Below are positions 16,745 to 25,925 of a stretch of DNA of 64,000 bases, in pieces. Positions within the stretch are counted from its first letter, which is position 1, and each line of letters begins with the position of its first letter. Source of the stretch: Winogradskyella sp. PC-19. GTDB lineage: Bacteria > Bacteroidota > Bacteroidia > Flavobacteriales > Flavobacteriaceae. Location of the stretch: assembly GCF_002163855.1 (NCBI RefSeq), contig NZ_CP019332.1:471213-535212 (forward strand), read 5' to 3'. Under the pieces are notes generated by a model that worked only from the letters and a program-made list of their open reading frames with translations, did no database searches and was not told where the DNA came from. Both the position numbers and the translations under genes were made by a program.

Positions 16745-19240
16745 TTAACGTTTTAGAGTAAAATGACCTCTTATAGCTTTACCATCAATAAAATTGATAC
16801 TATACCAATAATCACTAACAGGTTGTAATTGGTTATTGTAAGTACCATCCCAAAATAGTTGTCCATTAGTTAAGGTTTTTAATAATTTACCGTAACGGTT
16901 AAATATAGATATCGTCTGGACTTGGTTTTCTGGGTCTAGGACTAACCAAAAATCATTGACACTGTCGTTATTTGGTGTAAAGAATTTTGGGATAATAAAT
17001 CTTGGATTTTCTTGTGTAACACGCTCAGTAATAAAACTTTCTTCAAAGCAGTTTATGGCTTCACCGTCTGAATTATAAGGGATGATAGTTACAAATATCT
17101 CAGTATTTTCTGGTAGGTTTTCTGTAAGATTTATGTCAGTTTGATTACCAATATTTTGACCATTGAGTATATCAGTACTTCCTATACTTGTTCCCACAGT
17201 AACAATATAACCATCAGTATTTGATACTGGATTCCAACTTATATTGGTGTTAACCGCTACATTTTGTTGTCCATCAAAAGGGTTTTGAAGGTTTGTACAA
17301 TTTGGCAAAGATATAATGTCTTCTGTCATAAAACTTTCTTCGATACAGCCTTGAGCTTCTCCAATAGAATTAACAGGTATTATGGTAACGTAAATGGTGC
17401 TGTTTTCTGGCAAGTCAGTTATTGGGTTGTAAGTTGTAGTATTACCAACATTTATAGTATCGACAATTTCTGTTCCGTTAGGACTTGTACCTATTGAAAT
17501 TATATAGCTATCGGCATCAGTTATCGTATCCCAACTTATACTAGTATTTACATATACTTGTGTGTCTTCATCTAATGGTGAAATTAACGTTGTACAACTT
17601 GGAGAACTTGGCGCGTTACCAGTTGTAAACCATTCTAAAACACAGCCAATAGCATCGCCAGCTGTATTAAATGGAGTAATCTCAACATTTATTTCAGTAT
17701 TTGCAGGCAAATCAAATGGCAAATCATAAAAAATAACATCTCCAAGAGTCTCTGCATTTAATAAAACTGTATTTGTACCAATGGCAATTTCATAACCTGT
17801 AGCGCCAGTAACTGCATTCCATGAAAAATCAGTAGATACTGAGACATTTGTCTCGCCTGCTAAAGGCATGGTAAGTGTTGTACAGGTTGGCAATTCTATT
17901 AAGGTTTCGGTAGTAAAGCTCTCTTCTTCACAACATGTGGCATTACCAGAATCACTATGAGGAATAACTTTTACAAATATTTCTGTGTTTTGAGGCAAAT
18001 CTGCAGGTAAAACATAAGTTGTTTGGTTTCCTACATCTACTCTATTTGCAATGTCAACACCTCCAGATGTTGTACCTATAGAAATTAAGTAATATGTTGC
18101 TCCAACTACAGCATCCCAAGAAATGTTAGTATCTATAGCGACATCAATAGCGCCATCTACAGGTTCTGTTAAAGCGGTACAGTCCAATATTTCAAAAGGT
18201 AAACAGTTTGTCGTATTTATCTCTGATATTGCATTACAACCACTTAGGTTATTAAATAGGTTGACGTTTCCAATAATTTGATTTGCCGTTAGTACATTAC
18301 AAAGTGGGTCACAATCGGACAGCATTGGGTTATCATGAATCATTACCGTATCGGTACCTTCATAGCCTGGTCTGGAAATCTCTTCTAAAGATTGAAGTCC
18401 GTTTAAGGTTGCTAATGATGCATTATTACGAATGGTCATTGTTTGTCCGACTACTCTTAGACTTTTAAGTCCACTTAAATTTACCAATATCGGATTATCT
18501 TGGATGAGTAAATCATCTTCTAGCTCTTCTAAACTACAAAAAGCACTAATAGTACTAAGGTTTTGATTGTTTCCCACAGATAGACTTAGTGTCATCTCCA
18601 TGCCGCCACCAATAGTCGTTAGGTTTTCAAAACCTGAAATATCTGATAAACCAATATTGAAGAATTGAATAAAATCACTTACTGTTGTAACGTTATTAAA
18701 ACTAGGAATGCTTGTTAATAAAGGACAATCATTAAATGCCATAAAACCAAAGCAATTTTGAAAAATTTCAAAACCAGAGATTGTTTCTAGAATAGGATTA
18801 TTTGAGATAGAAACCCAAAACTCTACTGATATTGCATTATTAAAACCACTAATAATTGTTAGTCTAGGATTATTTTGAACGCTTAAAACCATGCTTAAGG
18901 TTTGCAAGTTTTCAAAACCAGTAATTGTTTCTAAAAGTGGATTATTGCTTATTTGAATTGTATTATAAACCATATCTAAAGCACCAAAATTAGTTATCTC
19001 GGTAATTTGAGTATCGTCAATAAATATGCCTGCTACAGTTTCTAAAAAATCTAAACCCGATAAATCAGTTACATTTCCTGTTATGAACAATTCATTTTCA
19101 AGATTTGTACAATTTTGATAAGTCGCAATAAAATCATCAAGCTCTGCTTGTCCATTTATATTAATAGAAGGTCCAATTGGAGGACATTGCCCAATAGCTA
19201 TTGTTGAAATGAAAAGAAAAAAGTAGGTAAGTTTTTTCAA
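16745..19240 (-). CDS. T9SS type B surface protein with leucine-rich and Fn3-like repeats
   Basis: The 831-residue protein has a signal peptide (about 1-17, ending AIGQ). Next is a receptor-L/leucine-rich-like region (about 25-345) with recurring units such as IQISNNPLLETITGFENLQT. Four tandem Fn3-like repeats of about 97 residues follow (about 355-745), each starting CTxL and holding a core like NxSWxxVxxAxxYxISIGT. The end is a gliding-motility-type C-terminal domain (IPKFFTPNNDSVNDFW ... GHFTLKR). Type B C-terminal domains send proteins through the type IX secretion system to the cell surface. The L-domain and Fn3 parts suggest adhesion or ligand binding. It follows the M13 peptidase in the same direction but has its own -7 element. 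Confidence 0.9.
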   Translation of the reverse strand: MKKLTYFFLFISTIAIGQCPPIGPSININGQAELDDFIATYQNCTNLENELFITGNVTDLSGLDFLETVAGIFIDDTQITEITNFGALDMVYNTIQISNNPLLETITGFENLQTLSMVLSVQNNPRLTIISGFNNAISVEFWVSISNNPILETISGFEIFQNCFGFMAFNDCPLLTSIPSFNNVTTVSDFIQFFNIGLSDISGFENLTTIGGGMEMTLSLSVGNNQNLSTISAFCSLEELEDDLLIQDNPILVNLSGLKSLRVVGQTMTIRNNASLATLNGLQSLEEISRPGYEGTDTVMIHDNPMLSDCDPLCNVLTANQIIGNVNLFNNLSGCNAISEINTTNCLPFEILDCTALTEPVDGAIDVAIDTNISWDAVVGATYYLISIGTTSGGVDIANRVDVGNQTTYVLPADLPQNTEIFVKVIPHSDSGNATCCEEESFTTETLIELPTCTTLTMPLAGETNVSVSTDFSWNAVTGATGYEIAIGTNTVLLNAETLGDVIFYDLPFDLPANTEINVEITPFNTAGDAIGCVLEWFTTGNAPSSPSCTTLISPLDEDTQVYVNTSISWDTITDADSYIISIGTSPNGTEIVDTINVGNTTTYNPITDLPENSTIYVTIIPVNSIGEAQGCIEESFMTEDIISLPNCTNLQNPFDGQQNVAVNTNISWNPVSNTDGYIVTVGTSIGSTDILNGQNIGNQTDINLTENLPENTEIFVTIIPYNSDGEAINCFEESFITERVTQENPRFIIPKFFTPNNDSVNDFWLVLDPENQVQTISIFNRYGKLLKTLTNGQLFWDGTYNNQLQPVSDYWYSINFIDGKAIRGHFTLKR
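17010..18180 (-). repeat. Four tandem Fn3-like repeats of about 97 codons
   Basis: Within the T9SS protein, four units begin DCTALTEPVDG, TCTTLTMPLAG, SCTTLISPLDE and NCTNLQNPFDG. All share an Ile-Ser-Trp/Phe-Ser-Trp core and a Cys shortly before the end. They have diverged at the DNA level, so this is an old protein-level duplication. Confidence 0.8.
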
Positions 19241-19269
19241 GCTTAATTTTTGAGCTAAAATATACTTTT

Positions 19270-19277
19270 CAAAAGTA
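19270..19277 (-). promoter_or_regulatory. Candidate -7 element for the LRR/Fn3 T9SS gene
   Basis: The minus strand reads TACTTTTG, 30 bases before the ATG at 19240 and just past the stop of the upstream M13 peptidase gene (19283). This suggests independent transcription. Confidence 0.45.
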
Positions 19278-19282
19278 AATTA

Positions 19283-21292
19283 CTACCAAATCTTTATACG
19301 CTTCTCTTCTACTCTATAATTAGCTTCTCCAGGTTTTACATCAAAGGCTTCATAAAATGGAGTAAAGTTCATTAACGGCCCATTAACACGCCACATTGGT
19401 GGCGAATGTGGGTCGTTAGCTACATAGTTTCGTAGAAACTCATCACGCATTTTTACACGCCAAATATTAGCAATAGACAAAAAGAAACGTTGGTCTGGTG
19501 TGAAACCAGCAATGGTTTCATTGCCTTGACCTTGTTCTGTGAGTTTAAAAGCATCATAGGCGATAGCAATGCCGCCATTATCTGCTGTATTTTCACCAAC
19601 AGTCAATGCACCTTTAAGATGTACAGAATCTAAAACTGTAAAGGCGCCGTATTGTTCGACGATTTGGTTAGTTTTTGCTTTAAACTTTTTGTAATCGTCT
19701 TTGATCCACCAATTGGTGACATTACCGTCTTTATCAAATTGGGCACCTTGGTCATCAAAGGCATGCGTAAATTCATGACCAATCACCATACCAATGCCTC
19801 CATAATTTACAGCATCGTCGGCGTATAAATCAAAATAAGGTGCTTGTAAAATCCCTGCAGGAAATACAATTTCGTTTAATGATGGATTATAATATGCTGT
19901 AACTGTAGACGGCGTTGTGCCCCATTCGTCTTTATTTGGTGGTTGGTTTAGTTGTTGTAATTCATACTGAAAATCATTTTTACGTAATGCTACCACATTT
20001 TCAAAAAATTGATTTCTATCAATCTCAACATCATAAGTACGCCAAACATCTGGATATCCAATTTTTTTATTAATCGCGTAAAGCTTTTCTTTTGCTTTTA
20101 CTTTGGTGCTATCGCTCATCCAATCTAAGTTATCAATACGTTTTTCTAATACTTTCTGAAAATTGTTGACCAAATCTAATGCACGCTTTTTGGCATCTTC
20201 ATTAAAATAGCGCTTCACATATAATTGTCCCAATGCAAAACCAATTTGCTGGTCTACACTTCTAACCATCTGCTTGTCTCGTGGTTGTTGCTCAGACTGA
20301 CCAGATAATACTTTTGAATATTCAAAAGCAGCATCCTGAAAAGGTTTACTCAAAATATTATCATGTGACCCAATAGAATTAGCCTTTAGATATAATTTCC
20401 AATCGTCTAGTGATACCGATGCTAACATCTTATCCAAAGTATCGTAATATGCTGGTTGTGCTACATCAATCGAATCAGTTTTTGCGCCTAAATTGACCAA
20501 CATATCACTCCAATTGATATTTGAATGTCTTTTGTCTAAATCTGCAACAGACATTTTGTTGTAATTGGCTTTAACATCTCGTCTTTCGATTCTGGTTTTA
20601 TGAGATTCTGCTAATTGCTTCTCTATATTATAAACGATTTCGGCTTTTTCATTGACTTCAGTATCACCAACCAATTCAAATAAACGCGCTAAGTATGTTT
20701 TGTAAGCGTTTTGTATTTCTTGCACTGATTCGCCTTCAATGAAATAATAATCTCTGTCTGGTAAACCTAATCCTGCTTGTGCCAGATGTAAGATATTCAT
20801 CTCACTATTTTTCTGGTCTGGTGATATATACGGTGCAAACATGGAATAATCACCAGTCTGTAATTGTGTAGCCACAAATTGTGTCATTACATCAACATTA
20901 TCAATAGCTTCAATACGTTGCAATATAGGTTCAATAGGTTTTATGCCACGTTTATTAATTTTTATTGTATCCATACCAGAAGCGTAAAAATCGCCAACCT
21001 GCTGCTCTACACTACCATCAGGATGCTCTTGTGTAGAGACTTCTTGTAAAATATTTTTCAGTAATTCTTGTTGTGGGATATTTAAAAAACGGTATGCTCC
21101 TACGCCTACTTGGTCGTCTGCAATAACAGCACTATCCATCCATATCTTATTGACGTGGTTGAAAAAGTTGTCACCTGGTTTAATGTTTTTGGAAATACCG
21201 TCAAATGTTACGACTTGTAATTCTGGTTTAGTTTCCTCTTTACAAGAAGTTAAAAAGGCAATTAGCGATAGTAATGCGAAAAAACGTTTCAT
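19283..21292 (-). CDS. M13-family metallopeptidase lipoprotein (neprilysin-like)
   Basis: The 669 residues start with a lipoprotein signal (FLTSC at about 14-18). The large M13 N-terminal domain follows, and then the zinc site GHEFTHAFDD (HEFTH at 506-510) with the downstream ligand motif ENTADNGG. The ending carries VNGPLMNFTPFYEAFDVKPG, typical of neprilysin/PepO. M13 enzymes cleave short peptides and are expected here in the periplasm or at the outer membrane as a lipoprotein. Length agrees with the family (about 650-700). A minus-strand TATATTTG element precedes it. Confidence 0.93.
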   Translation of the reverse strand: MKRFFALLSLIAFLTSCKEETKPELQVVTFDGISKNIKPGDNFFNHVNKIWMDSAVIADDQVGVGAYRFLNIPQQELLKNILQEVSTQEHPDGSVEQQVGDFYASGMDTIKINKRGIKPIEPILQRIEAIDNVDVMTQFVATQLQTGDYSMFAPYISPDQKNSEMNILHLAQAGLGLPDRDYYFIEGESVQEIQNAYKTYLARLFELVGDTEVNEKAEIVYNIEKQLAESHKTRIERRDVKANYNKMSVADLDKRHSNINWSDMLVNLGAKTDSIDVAQPAYYDTLDKMLASVSLDDWKLYLKANSIGSHDNILSKPFQDAAFEYSKVLSGQSEQQPRDKQMVRSVDQQIGFALGQLYVKRYFNEDAKKRALDLVNNFQKVLEKRIDNLDWMSDSTKVKAKEKLYAINKKIGYPDVWRTYDVEIDRNQFFENVVALRKNDFQYELQQLNQPPNKDEWGTTPSTVTAYYNPSLNEIVFPAGILQAPYFDLYADDAVNYGGIGMVIGHEFTHAFDDQGAQFDKDGNVTNWWIKDDYKKFKAKTNQIVEQYGAFTVLDSVHLKGALTVGENTADNGGIAIAYDAFKLTEQGQGNETIAGFTPDQRFFLSIANIWRVKMRDEFLRNYVANDPHSPPMWRVNGPLMNFTPFYEAFDVKPGEANYRVEEKRIKIW

Positions 21293-21313
21293 GAATATTT
21301 AGATTGATTCTCT

Positions 21314-21321
21314 CAAATATA
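21314..21321 (-). promoter_or_regulatory. Candidate -7 element for M13 peptidase
   Basis: The minus strand reads TATATTTG (TAnnTTTG), 22 bases upstream of the ATG at 21292. Confidence 0.5.
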
Positions 21322-21361
21322 CGCATGAAACAGTAATTCTTTATTGAATTTATATAATTAA

Positions 21362-21910
21362 CTAATTAATACGCTCCAAATCTAATGCTAGTATCATGTC
21401 ACGGTTAACCACAGAGGTATCATCTTCCTTATTAAGTTTAAGAATTCTTGTAACATCGCTTTTTTTAGCGATTTGCTTTCTACAACGTTTTGTAAGCATT
21501 GGGTCTTTGTCAAACAGTAACGTTGGCATTGCATATTCAGTACCATCAGGTGTTTGTACTTTCATGAAAATCTCTTGTAGTTTATTGTACAATCTATCAT
21601 TACCAGGTACATAAGTATAAAAATTGTAATGTCCGCTAGCATCAGTCTTTATAGTAGCGCTGGTAACAAGCTCTTTATTTTTATTGACTTCAAAATCACC
21701 TTTTTCGTTAGCTTGATTAATAGTTATAATATAATCTTTTGCTGGTGTAGTACCATCGCTCATATATAAAGTACCCGAAATTTTAAAGGGCTGCGATTTG
21801 GATTTGTAGCCTGGTAGTGCATCAGTGTTACTTAAAACTGAAGTTTGAGAAAATGAAAATCCAAGGCAAAATAGGATTGTGAAGATTGAAAGGTTAAGAT
21901 TTGTTTTCAT
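21362..21910 (-). CDS. Exported intradiol-dioxygenase-like beta-sandwich protein
   Basis: The 182 residues include a signal peptide (about 1-21, ending FSFSQ). After it comes a beta-sandwich sequence resembling intradiol ring-cleavage dioxygenases (FKISGTLYMSDGTTPAKDYI, then TDASGHYNFYTYVPG and FMKVQTPDGTEY). The two-histidine HxH iron site expected after the PG turn is not visible, so I infer it is not a working dioxygenase. It may have another binding role outside the cytoplasm. It lies upstream of the M13 peptidase in the same orientation with a 70-base gap. Confidence 0.6.
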   Translation of the reverse strand: MKTNLNLSIFTILFCLGFSFSQTSVLSNTDALPGYKSKSQPFKISGTLYMSDGTTPAKDYIITINQANEKGDFEVNKNKELVTSATIKTDASGHYNFYTYVPGNDRLYNKLQEIFMKVQTPDGTEYAMPTLLFDKDPMLTKRCRKQIAKKSDVTRILKLNKEDDTSVVNRDMILALDLERIN

Positions 21911-22240
21911 GGGATATTTGCAATAATTATTCTTCTAAATTCAATAATTAAAACTGTAACTCCTTAAAAATCATACGAATTCATAAAAAAAACGATAAAA
22001 AGATTTCTGATGTAAAATTTTCCGATGAAAAGCCTCTATTTATTGAAATTTACAGGTTTTAAAACTTTCTATATTTTATCATTTTTACATTTTTTTTATT
22101 AAAATGACTTGAGTTTTCACAAAATAAACCAAAATGTATTTCGTCTATAAAATATGCTTTTAATCAAGTGTTTATGCACTTTGTCTAAGAAAAATGCATT
22201 TAAATGATGAAATTATTCATCGAAAAAACCAATAATTCAC
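21911..22240. other. AT-rich divergent intergenic region
   Basis: About 330 bases between two divergent genes. It is very AT-rich with no convincing ORF, RNA fold or repeat; the only clear signal is the promoter just to its right (22241-22270). Confidence 0.5.
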
Positions 22241-22270
22241 TTGGTTTTCTTAATAAATTACATAGATTTG
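22241..22270 (+). promoter_or_regulatory. Full promoter upstream of 22300 gene
   Basis: TTG (22241-22243) and TAGATTTG (22263-22270) are separated by 19 bases, an exact match to the Bacteroidota consensus. It lies inside the longest open frame (ATG 22204), so the true start is the ATG at 22300. Confidence 0.65.
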
Positions 22271-22299
22271 TTTCACCCAGTCTATTAAAAAACAATAAA

Positions 22300-22752
22300 A
22301 TGAAAACAAAATTACTCCTACTTATGGTTGCTTTTTTATGCACTTCGCATTTTGCAAATGCCCAAAAAAAGTCAAAACCTTTGAGCTTTATAAGCGGTAA
22401 AGTAAATATCTCTAAATATCATGATCGTGAAGAGTTAGATCAAATGAATAAAGGTGGTTTATTAAAACTATACGTTGAACGTATCGAAGTTATAGTTAAC
22501 ATATTACCAAATATCGCCTTTGCAACAAATCCTAACGTAACAATGTCTTCTATTGGTATTCCAAATACAAAAGAGAACACAAAGGCTTTAATCGAAAATA
22601 AAGAAGCTTCACGTGAGTATTTTGATAGTACTATCGAATTTCAGAAGAAAATATTACCTTATTCTGATACTTCAGATTTGATAACAGCAATACTGTTTTA
22701 TGAATCTACATTAAAATCCTTATATACTTATAATGATTTTAAATCTAATTAA
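22300..22752 (+). CDS. Small exported hypothetical protein
   Basis: With the start at 22300, chosen because a full promoter precedes it and a clean signal peptide begins there, the product has 150 residues. The signal MKTKLLLLMVAFLCTSHFANA is followed by QKKSKP at the cleavage region. The mature part is mostly helical and acidic/polar with no family I recognise. A longer ATG at 22204 would put 32 non-signal-like residues in front. A strong terminator follows 31 bases after the stop, so the gene is monocistronic and probably well expressed. Confidence 0.7.
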   Translation: MKTKLLLLMVAFLCTSHFANAQKKSKPLSFISGKVNISKYHDREELDQMNKGGLLKLYVERIEVIVNILPNIAFATNPNVTMSSIGIPNTKENTKALIENKEASREYFDSTIEFQKKILPYSDTSDLITAILFYESTLKSLYTYNDFKSN

Positions 22753-22783
22753 TAACGCAGTTTTAATTAATGTAATGTAAGTT

Positions 22784-22811
22784 AAAGCCTCATTTTTTAT
22801 GAGGCTTTTTC
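22784..22811 (+). terminator. Intrinsic terminator
   Basis: AAAGCCTCAT (22784-22793) pairs perfectly with ATGAGGCTTT (22799-22808) across a five-T loop, followed by T residues. Confidence 0.92.
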
Positions 22812-22958
22812 TATTAATTATACCAAGTTTTATATCAAATAAATCTAAGTTTTAATGTAACCATCTGTTAGTATGACTTTTAAAACCTAGACAAACGACA
22901 TTTATATGTAAGTATTTTCATTATTTTCTAAATAATTTATGTATTACATCGATATTAG

Positions 22959-22989
22959 TTGTATTTAATGGGTTATAGTTATATGTTTG
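22959..22989 (+). promoter_or_regulatory. Full promoter upstream of beta-helix gene
   Basis: TTG (22959-22961) and TATGTTTG (22982-22989) are 20 bases apart. It overlaps the longest frame's first codon region (22987), which argues for ATG 23023 as the start. Confidence 0.6.
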
Positions 22990-23022
22990 ATATGCCCACG
23001 AATAAATATAAACTTAACCTAC

Positions 23023-24339
23023 ATGAAAAATACTACTCTAACTACGCTCATATTACTATTTATGATATGTAGTTTATCGGCACAACAAGAAAAAGGGATT
23101 ATTGGTTATAATAACTGGTTGCAATCTTGGACAGAGTTTTCTCCTAGTAAAAATGTTTACAATGAGCCTACTCAAATTTTGACCGGAACTATTGACGCCG
23201 ACTTGACCCTAAAGAAACGTGATATTTACTTACTTTTAGGAGATGTCTTTGTTACTGATAGCACTACCCTTACCATAGAACCGGGTACTGTGATTTTAGG
23301 AGACTATAAATCTAATGGCACACTAACTATTACTAAAGGTTCTAAAATAGTAGCCAAAGGTGAACAAACAGATCCAATAATTTTTACATCTAATAGACCT
23401 TTAAAGAAACCTGGTGATTGGGGTGGCATTTTTATACTAGGTAATGCACCTACAAACAAACTCGGTAATGAAAGTGTTATTAACTATGGTTTAAAACCTG
23501 ATGCCTTAGAGAATCTTAAATATGGTGGTGATGACACTATGAGTAATTCTGGAATCATGCGTTACGTTAGGGTTGAATTCGCAGGAAAACGCACCAAAAA
23601 TTTTGGTCATTTTAGCGGACTTACACTAGCTGGAATTGGTGAAGAAACGGTAATTGATAATGTTATGGTAAGTTATTGCAGTGGGAATTCATTTAATATA
23701 CTTGGCGGTAATGTTATTATCGAGAAATTGGTATCCTATAAATCTAACAGAAATGATTATGCCTTTAACGACGGTACCCAAACGAGTATTACCAATTCAT
23801 TAGCGATACGTTCGCCATACGTTTCTAGTTCTGATGGATTTAGATCTATGTACATTTCATCTTATAAAGTTAAAGATGAAGTAGATATTGAAAAGGCTGA
23901 AACAAACGTATATGCAAGTAATGTTTCTTTGATAAATGTTAGCAAAAATTTGGATTCAGATATTAAAATTGGTCTAGTAAAAGAAGCTATATACATTAAA
24001 AACAATGCTTCTTTTGCGATTGACAAGAGTGTAATTTCTGGTTTTTTCCCTGCAGTAATTTTAGATAATAGTATTAAAATTAATAATGAAAACTTACAAA
24101 AAATAAAATTTGAACGCACCTATTTCAATAACTGTAAGGGAAATATATTCTCTAAATACAATTCAAATAATGAAGATTTAGAAAGTTGGTACGGAAGTCG
24201 TGCTTTCGATAATGTATATTCAAAAGGTCCAGACACTGAAACATTCATTGATATAGCTGATTCTAGAAATCCTGATTTTAGATTACGAATCAATAAAATT
24301 ATCGCAACAACAGATACTGATGTTGATGATGACGATTAA
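23023..24339 (+). CDS. Exported right-handed beta-helix-like protein without sorting domain
   Basis: Starting at ATG 23023 the product has 438 residues with a signal peptide (about 1-22, ending CSLSAQ). The text TTLTIEPGTVILGD, GSKIVAKGEQTDPIIFTSNR and KPGDWGGIFILGNAP is typical of a family of flavobacterial exported repeat proteins predicted to form a beta helix. VRVEFAGKRTKNFG and FSGLTLAGIGEETVIDNV continue it. Relatives usually end in a T9SS C-terminal domain; here the protein stops at an acidic tail (TDVDDDD) with no such domain, so its final location is uncertain. The gene precedes the T9SS module but is separated by 122 bases. Confidence 0.75.
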   Translation: MKNTTLTTLILLFMICSLSAQQEKGIIGYNNWLQSWTEFSPSKNVYNEPTQILTGTIDADLTLKKRDIYLLLGDVFVTDSTTLTIEPGTVILGDYKSNGTLTITKGSKIVAKGEQTDPIIFTSNRPLKKPGDWGGIFILGNAPTNKLGNESVINYGLKPDALENLKYGGDDTMSNSGIMRYVRVEFAGKRTKNFGHFSGLTLAGIGEETVIDNVMVSYCSGNSFNILGGNVIIEKLVSYKSNRNDYAFNDGTQTSITNSLAIRSPYVSSSDGFRSMYISSYKVKDEVDIEKAETNVYASNVSLINVSKNLDSDIKIGLVKEAIYIKNNASFAIDKSVISGFFPAVILDNSIKINNENLQKIKFERTYFNNCKGNIFSKYNSNNEDLESWYGSRAFDNVYSKGPDTETFIDIADSRNPDFRLRINKIIATTDTDVDDDD

Positions 24340-24461
24340 AACTTAAGCATAATAACAAATATATATCGTGTGTTTTTGTAGTTAGATATTACTCTAGCTT
24401 AAAAAGTCCATATCAAAACCGAAAAAACAAAGCCTATATATAAATCTACAATCCTCCGTTA

Positions 24462-25925
24462 ATGTACCCTAATCTAAGTTTAAAGACAGTCTCCTCGTAC
24501 CTGTGTTTATTGGTTTTGTTATTCACTAAACCATTAAAAGCTCAGATAGTTATTGGTACACCAACTTTAGGTTTTAGTCAGGCTTGTGCAAGTGATACCT
24601 TTAATACTTACAGTACTAGTTTTGTTTTTTCTCCAGAAGCTGGATTACAGAGTTCTAATCAGTTTATTATAGAGCTTTCTGATGCCGATGGGGATTTTAC
24701 AGATGCAACAGTTATTTATACTTCTACTGCTGGTAGCGTTACAACTTCGCCAGCAACATTAAACTTTTCCTTACCAACAACTACATCAGGAGAAAATTAC
24801 AGAATTAGAATAAAAAGTACGGCGCCAGTAGCAACTAGCTCTGCTTCTACTTCTTTTGCGGCATATTATAAACTACAAGATTCTCCCTTTACAATAAATA
24901 ATCTGGTATCTACAGGTGCATATTGTACAGGAAGTAGTTATCTGTTGACTATTGATAACCCAGGTTCAGACACAAATGATTCCCCATTAAATTATCCTTC
25001 ATTAACTTTTAATTGGTTTAGAGAGACTAGCCCTACTACATCTGTTTTTGTTGCAGAAGGACCAACATTGGCGGTTAATACAGAAGGCACATATTTTGTT
25101 GAAACTAATTATGGAAGTTGCACATCAAATTCTGCTTCAAATCGTGTCACAATAACTGAGGCTTCAAATGGCCAAGCAGATGCAACTATTGTTTCTAGTT
25201 TAGGGAATCCATATTGTCCGGCTCAGGGTTTGACAACATTAACGACTATTGGCGGAAATAGTTACCAATGGTATAAAGAAGGCATTGCGATTGATGGTGC
25301 TACTAATCAAATGTATCAAACAAATGAATCTGGTGATTTTTCTGTTCAGGTAGATTTAGGAGAATGTTCAGCATCAGGCTCAATTGCACTTATGAGTGAA
25401 TTATTTGATAGCGATATAAACGTAAATGAGATTAATGCTATCGAAGAAGGAGAAACGCTTACAGTTACAATAACAGATACAGCAAATAGTCCTGTATATG
25501 AATGGTATTTTAATAACAATTTAATTCAAAACGAAACCGAAGCTAGTTATGTAGCTTCTGAATTTGGTAATTACAGTGTAGTTATTTCTGAAACTAATGG
25601 CTGTAATGGTTCTGTCGAATATCAATTTACAGTCCAAGAAGCCATAGAGCAGTTTCCGAATGTCGATAACATTCCAAACTTAATAAGTCCAAACGGAGAT
25701 GGTGTTAATGATACCTGGATTATTCCAACTGATTACGTGAGCGGAACAAATTCAGAAATTCGAATATTTACAAATCAAGGTAAACTTGTTTTTCAAACTA
25801 ACGATTATCAAAACAATTGGCCGCAAAATGATTTAGGCCTAACCAATATTAACCAAGTGTTTTACTACATCATCGAAACTGATAATGGCAATACACAAAA
25901 AGGGTCGATTACAGTAATAAAATGA
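24462..25925 (+). CDS. T9SS type B substrate with Ig-like domains
   Basis: The 487 residues comprise a signal peptide (about 1-27, ending PLKA), several Ig/PKD-like beta domains (for example SYQWYKEGIAIDGATNQMY and PVYEWYFNNNLIQNE), and a gliding-motility-type C-terminal domain (NLISPNGDGVNDTW ... KGSITVIK). It should be secreted by the type IX system. Its TGA overlaps the ATG of the next gene, a PorP/SprF hybrid, by four bases. This strongly suggests that the pair is translated together and that the SprF partner serves this substrate, as sprF does for sprB in Flavobacterium johnsoniae. Confidence 0.9.
   Translation: MYPNLSLKTVSSYLCLLVLLFTKPLKAQIVIGTPTLGFSQACASDTFNTYSTSFVFSPEAGLQSSNQFIIELSDADGDFTDATVIYTSTAGSVTTSPATLNFSLPTTTSGENYRIRIKSTAPVATSSASTSFAAYYKLQDSPFTINNLVSTGAYCTGSSYLLTIDNPGSDTNDSPLNYPSLTFNWFRETSPTTSVFVAEGPTLAVNTEGTYFVETNYGSCTSNSASNRVTITEASNGQADATIVSSLGNPYCPAQGLTTLTTIGGNSYQWYKEGIAIDGATNQMYQTNESGDFSVQVDLGECSASGSIALMSELFDSDINVNEINAIEEGETLTVTITDTANSPVYEWYFNNNLIQNETEASYVASEFGNYSVVISETNGCNGSVEYQFTVQEAIEQFPNVDNIPNLISPNGDGVNDTWIIPTDYVSGTNSEIRIFTNQGKLVFQTNDYQNNWPQNDLGLTNINQVFYYIIETDNGNTQKGSITVIK

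Noticed and set aside
22204-22299. Longer start for the small exported protein
   Set aside because: It contains a complete TTG-N19-TAnnTTTG promoter and would place 32 residues before the signal peptide.
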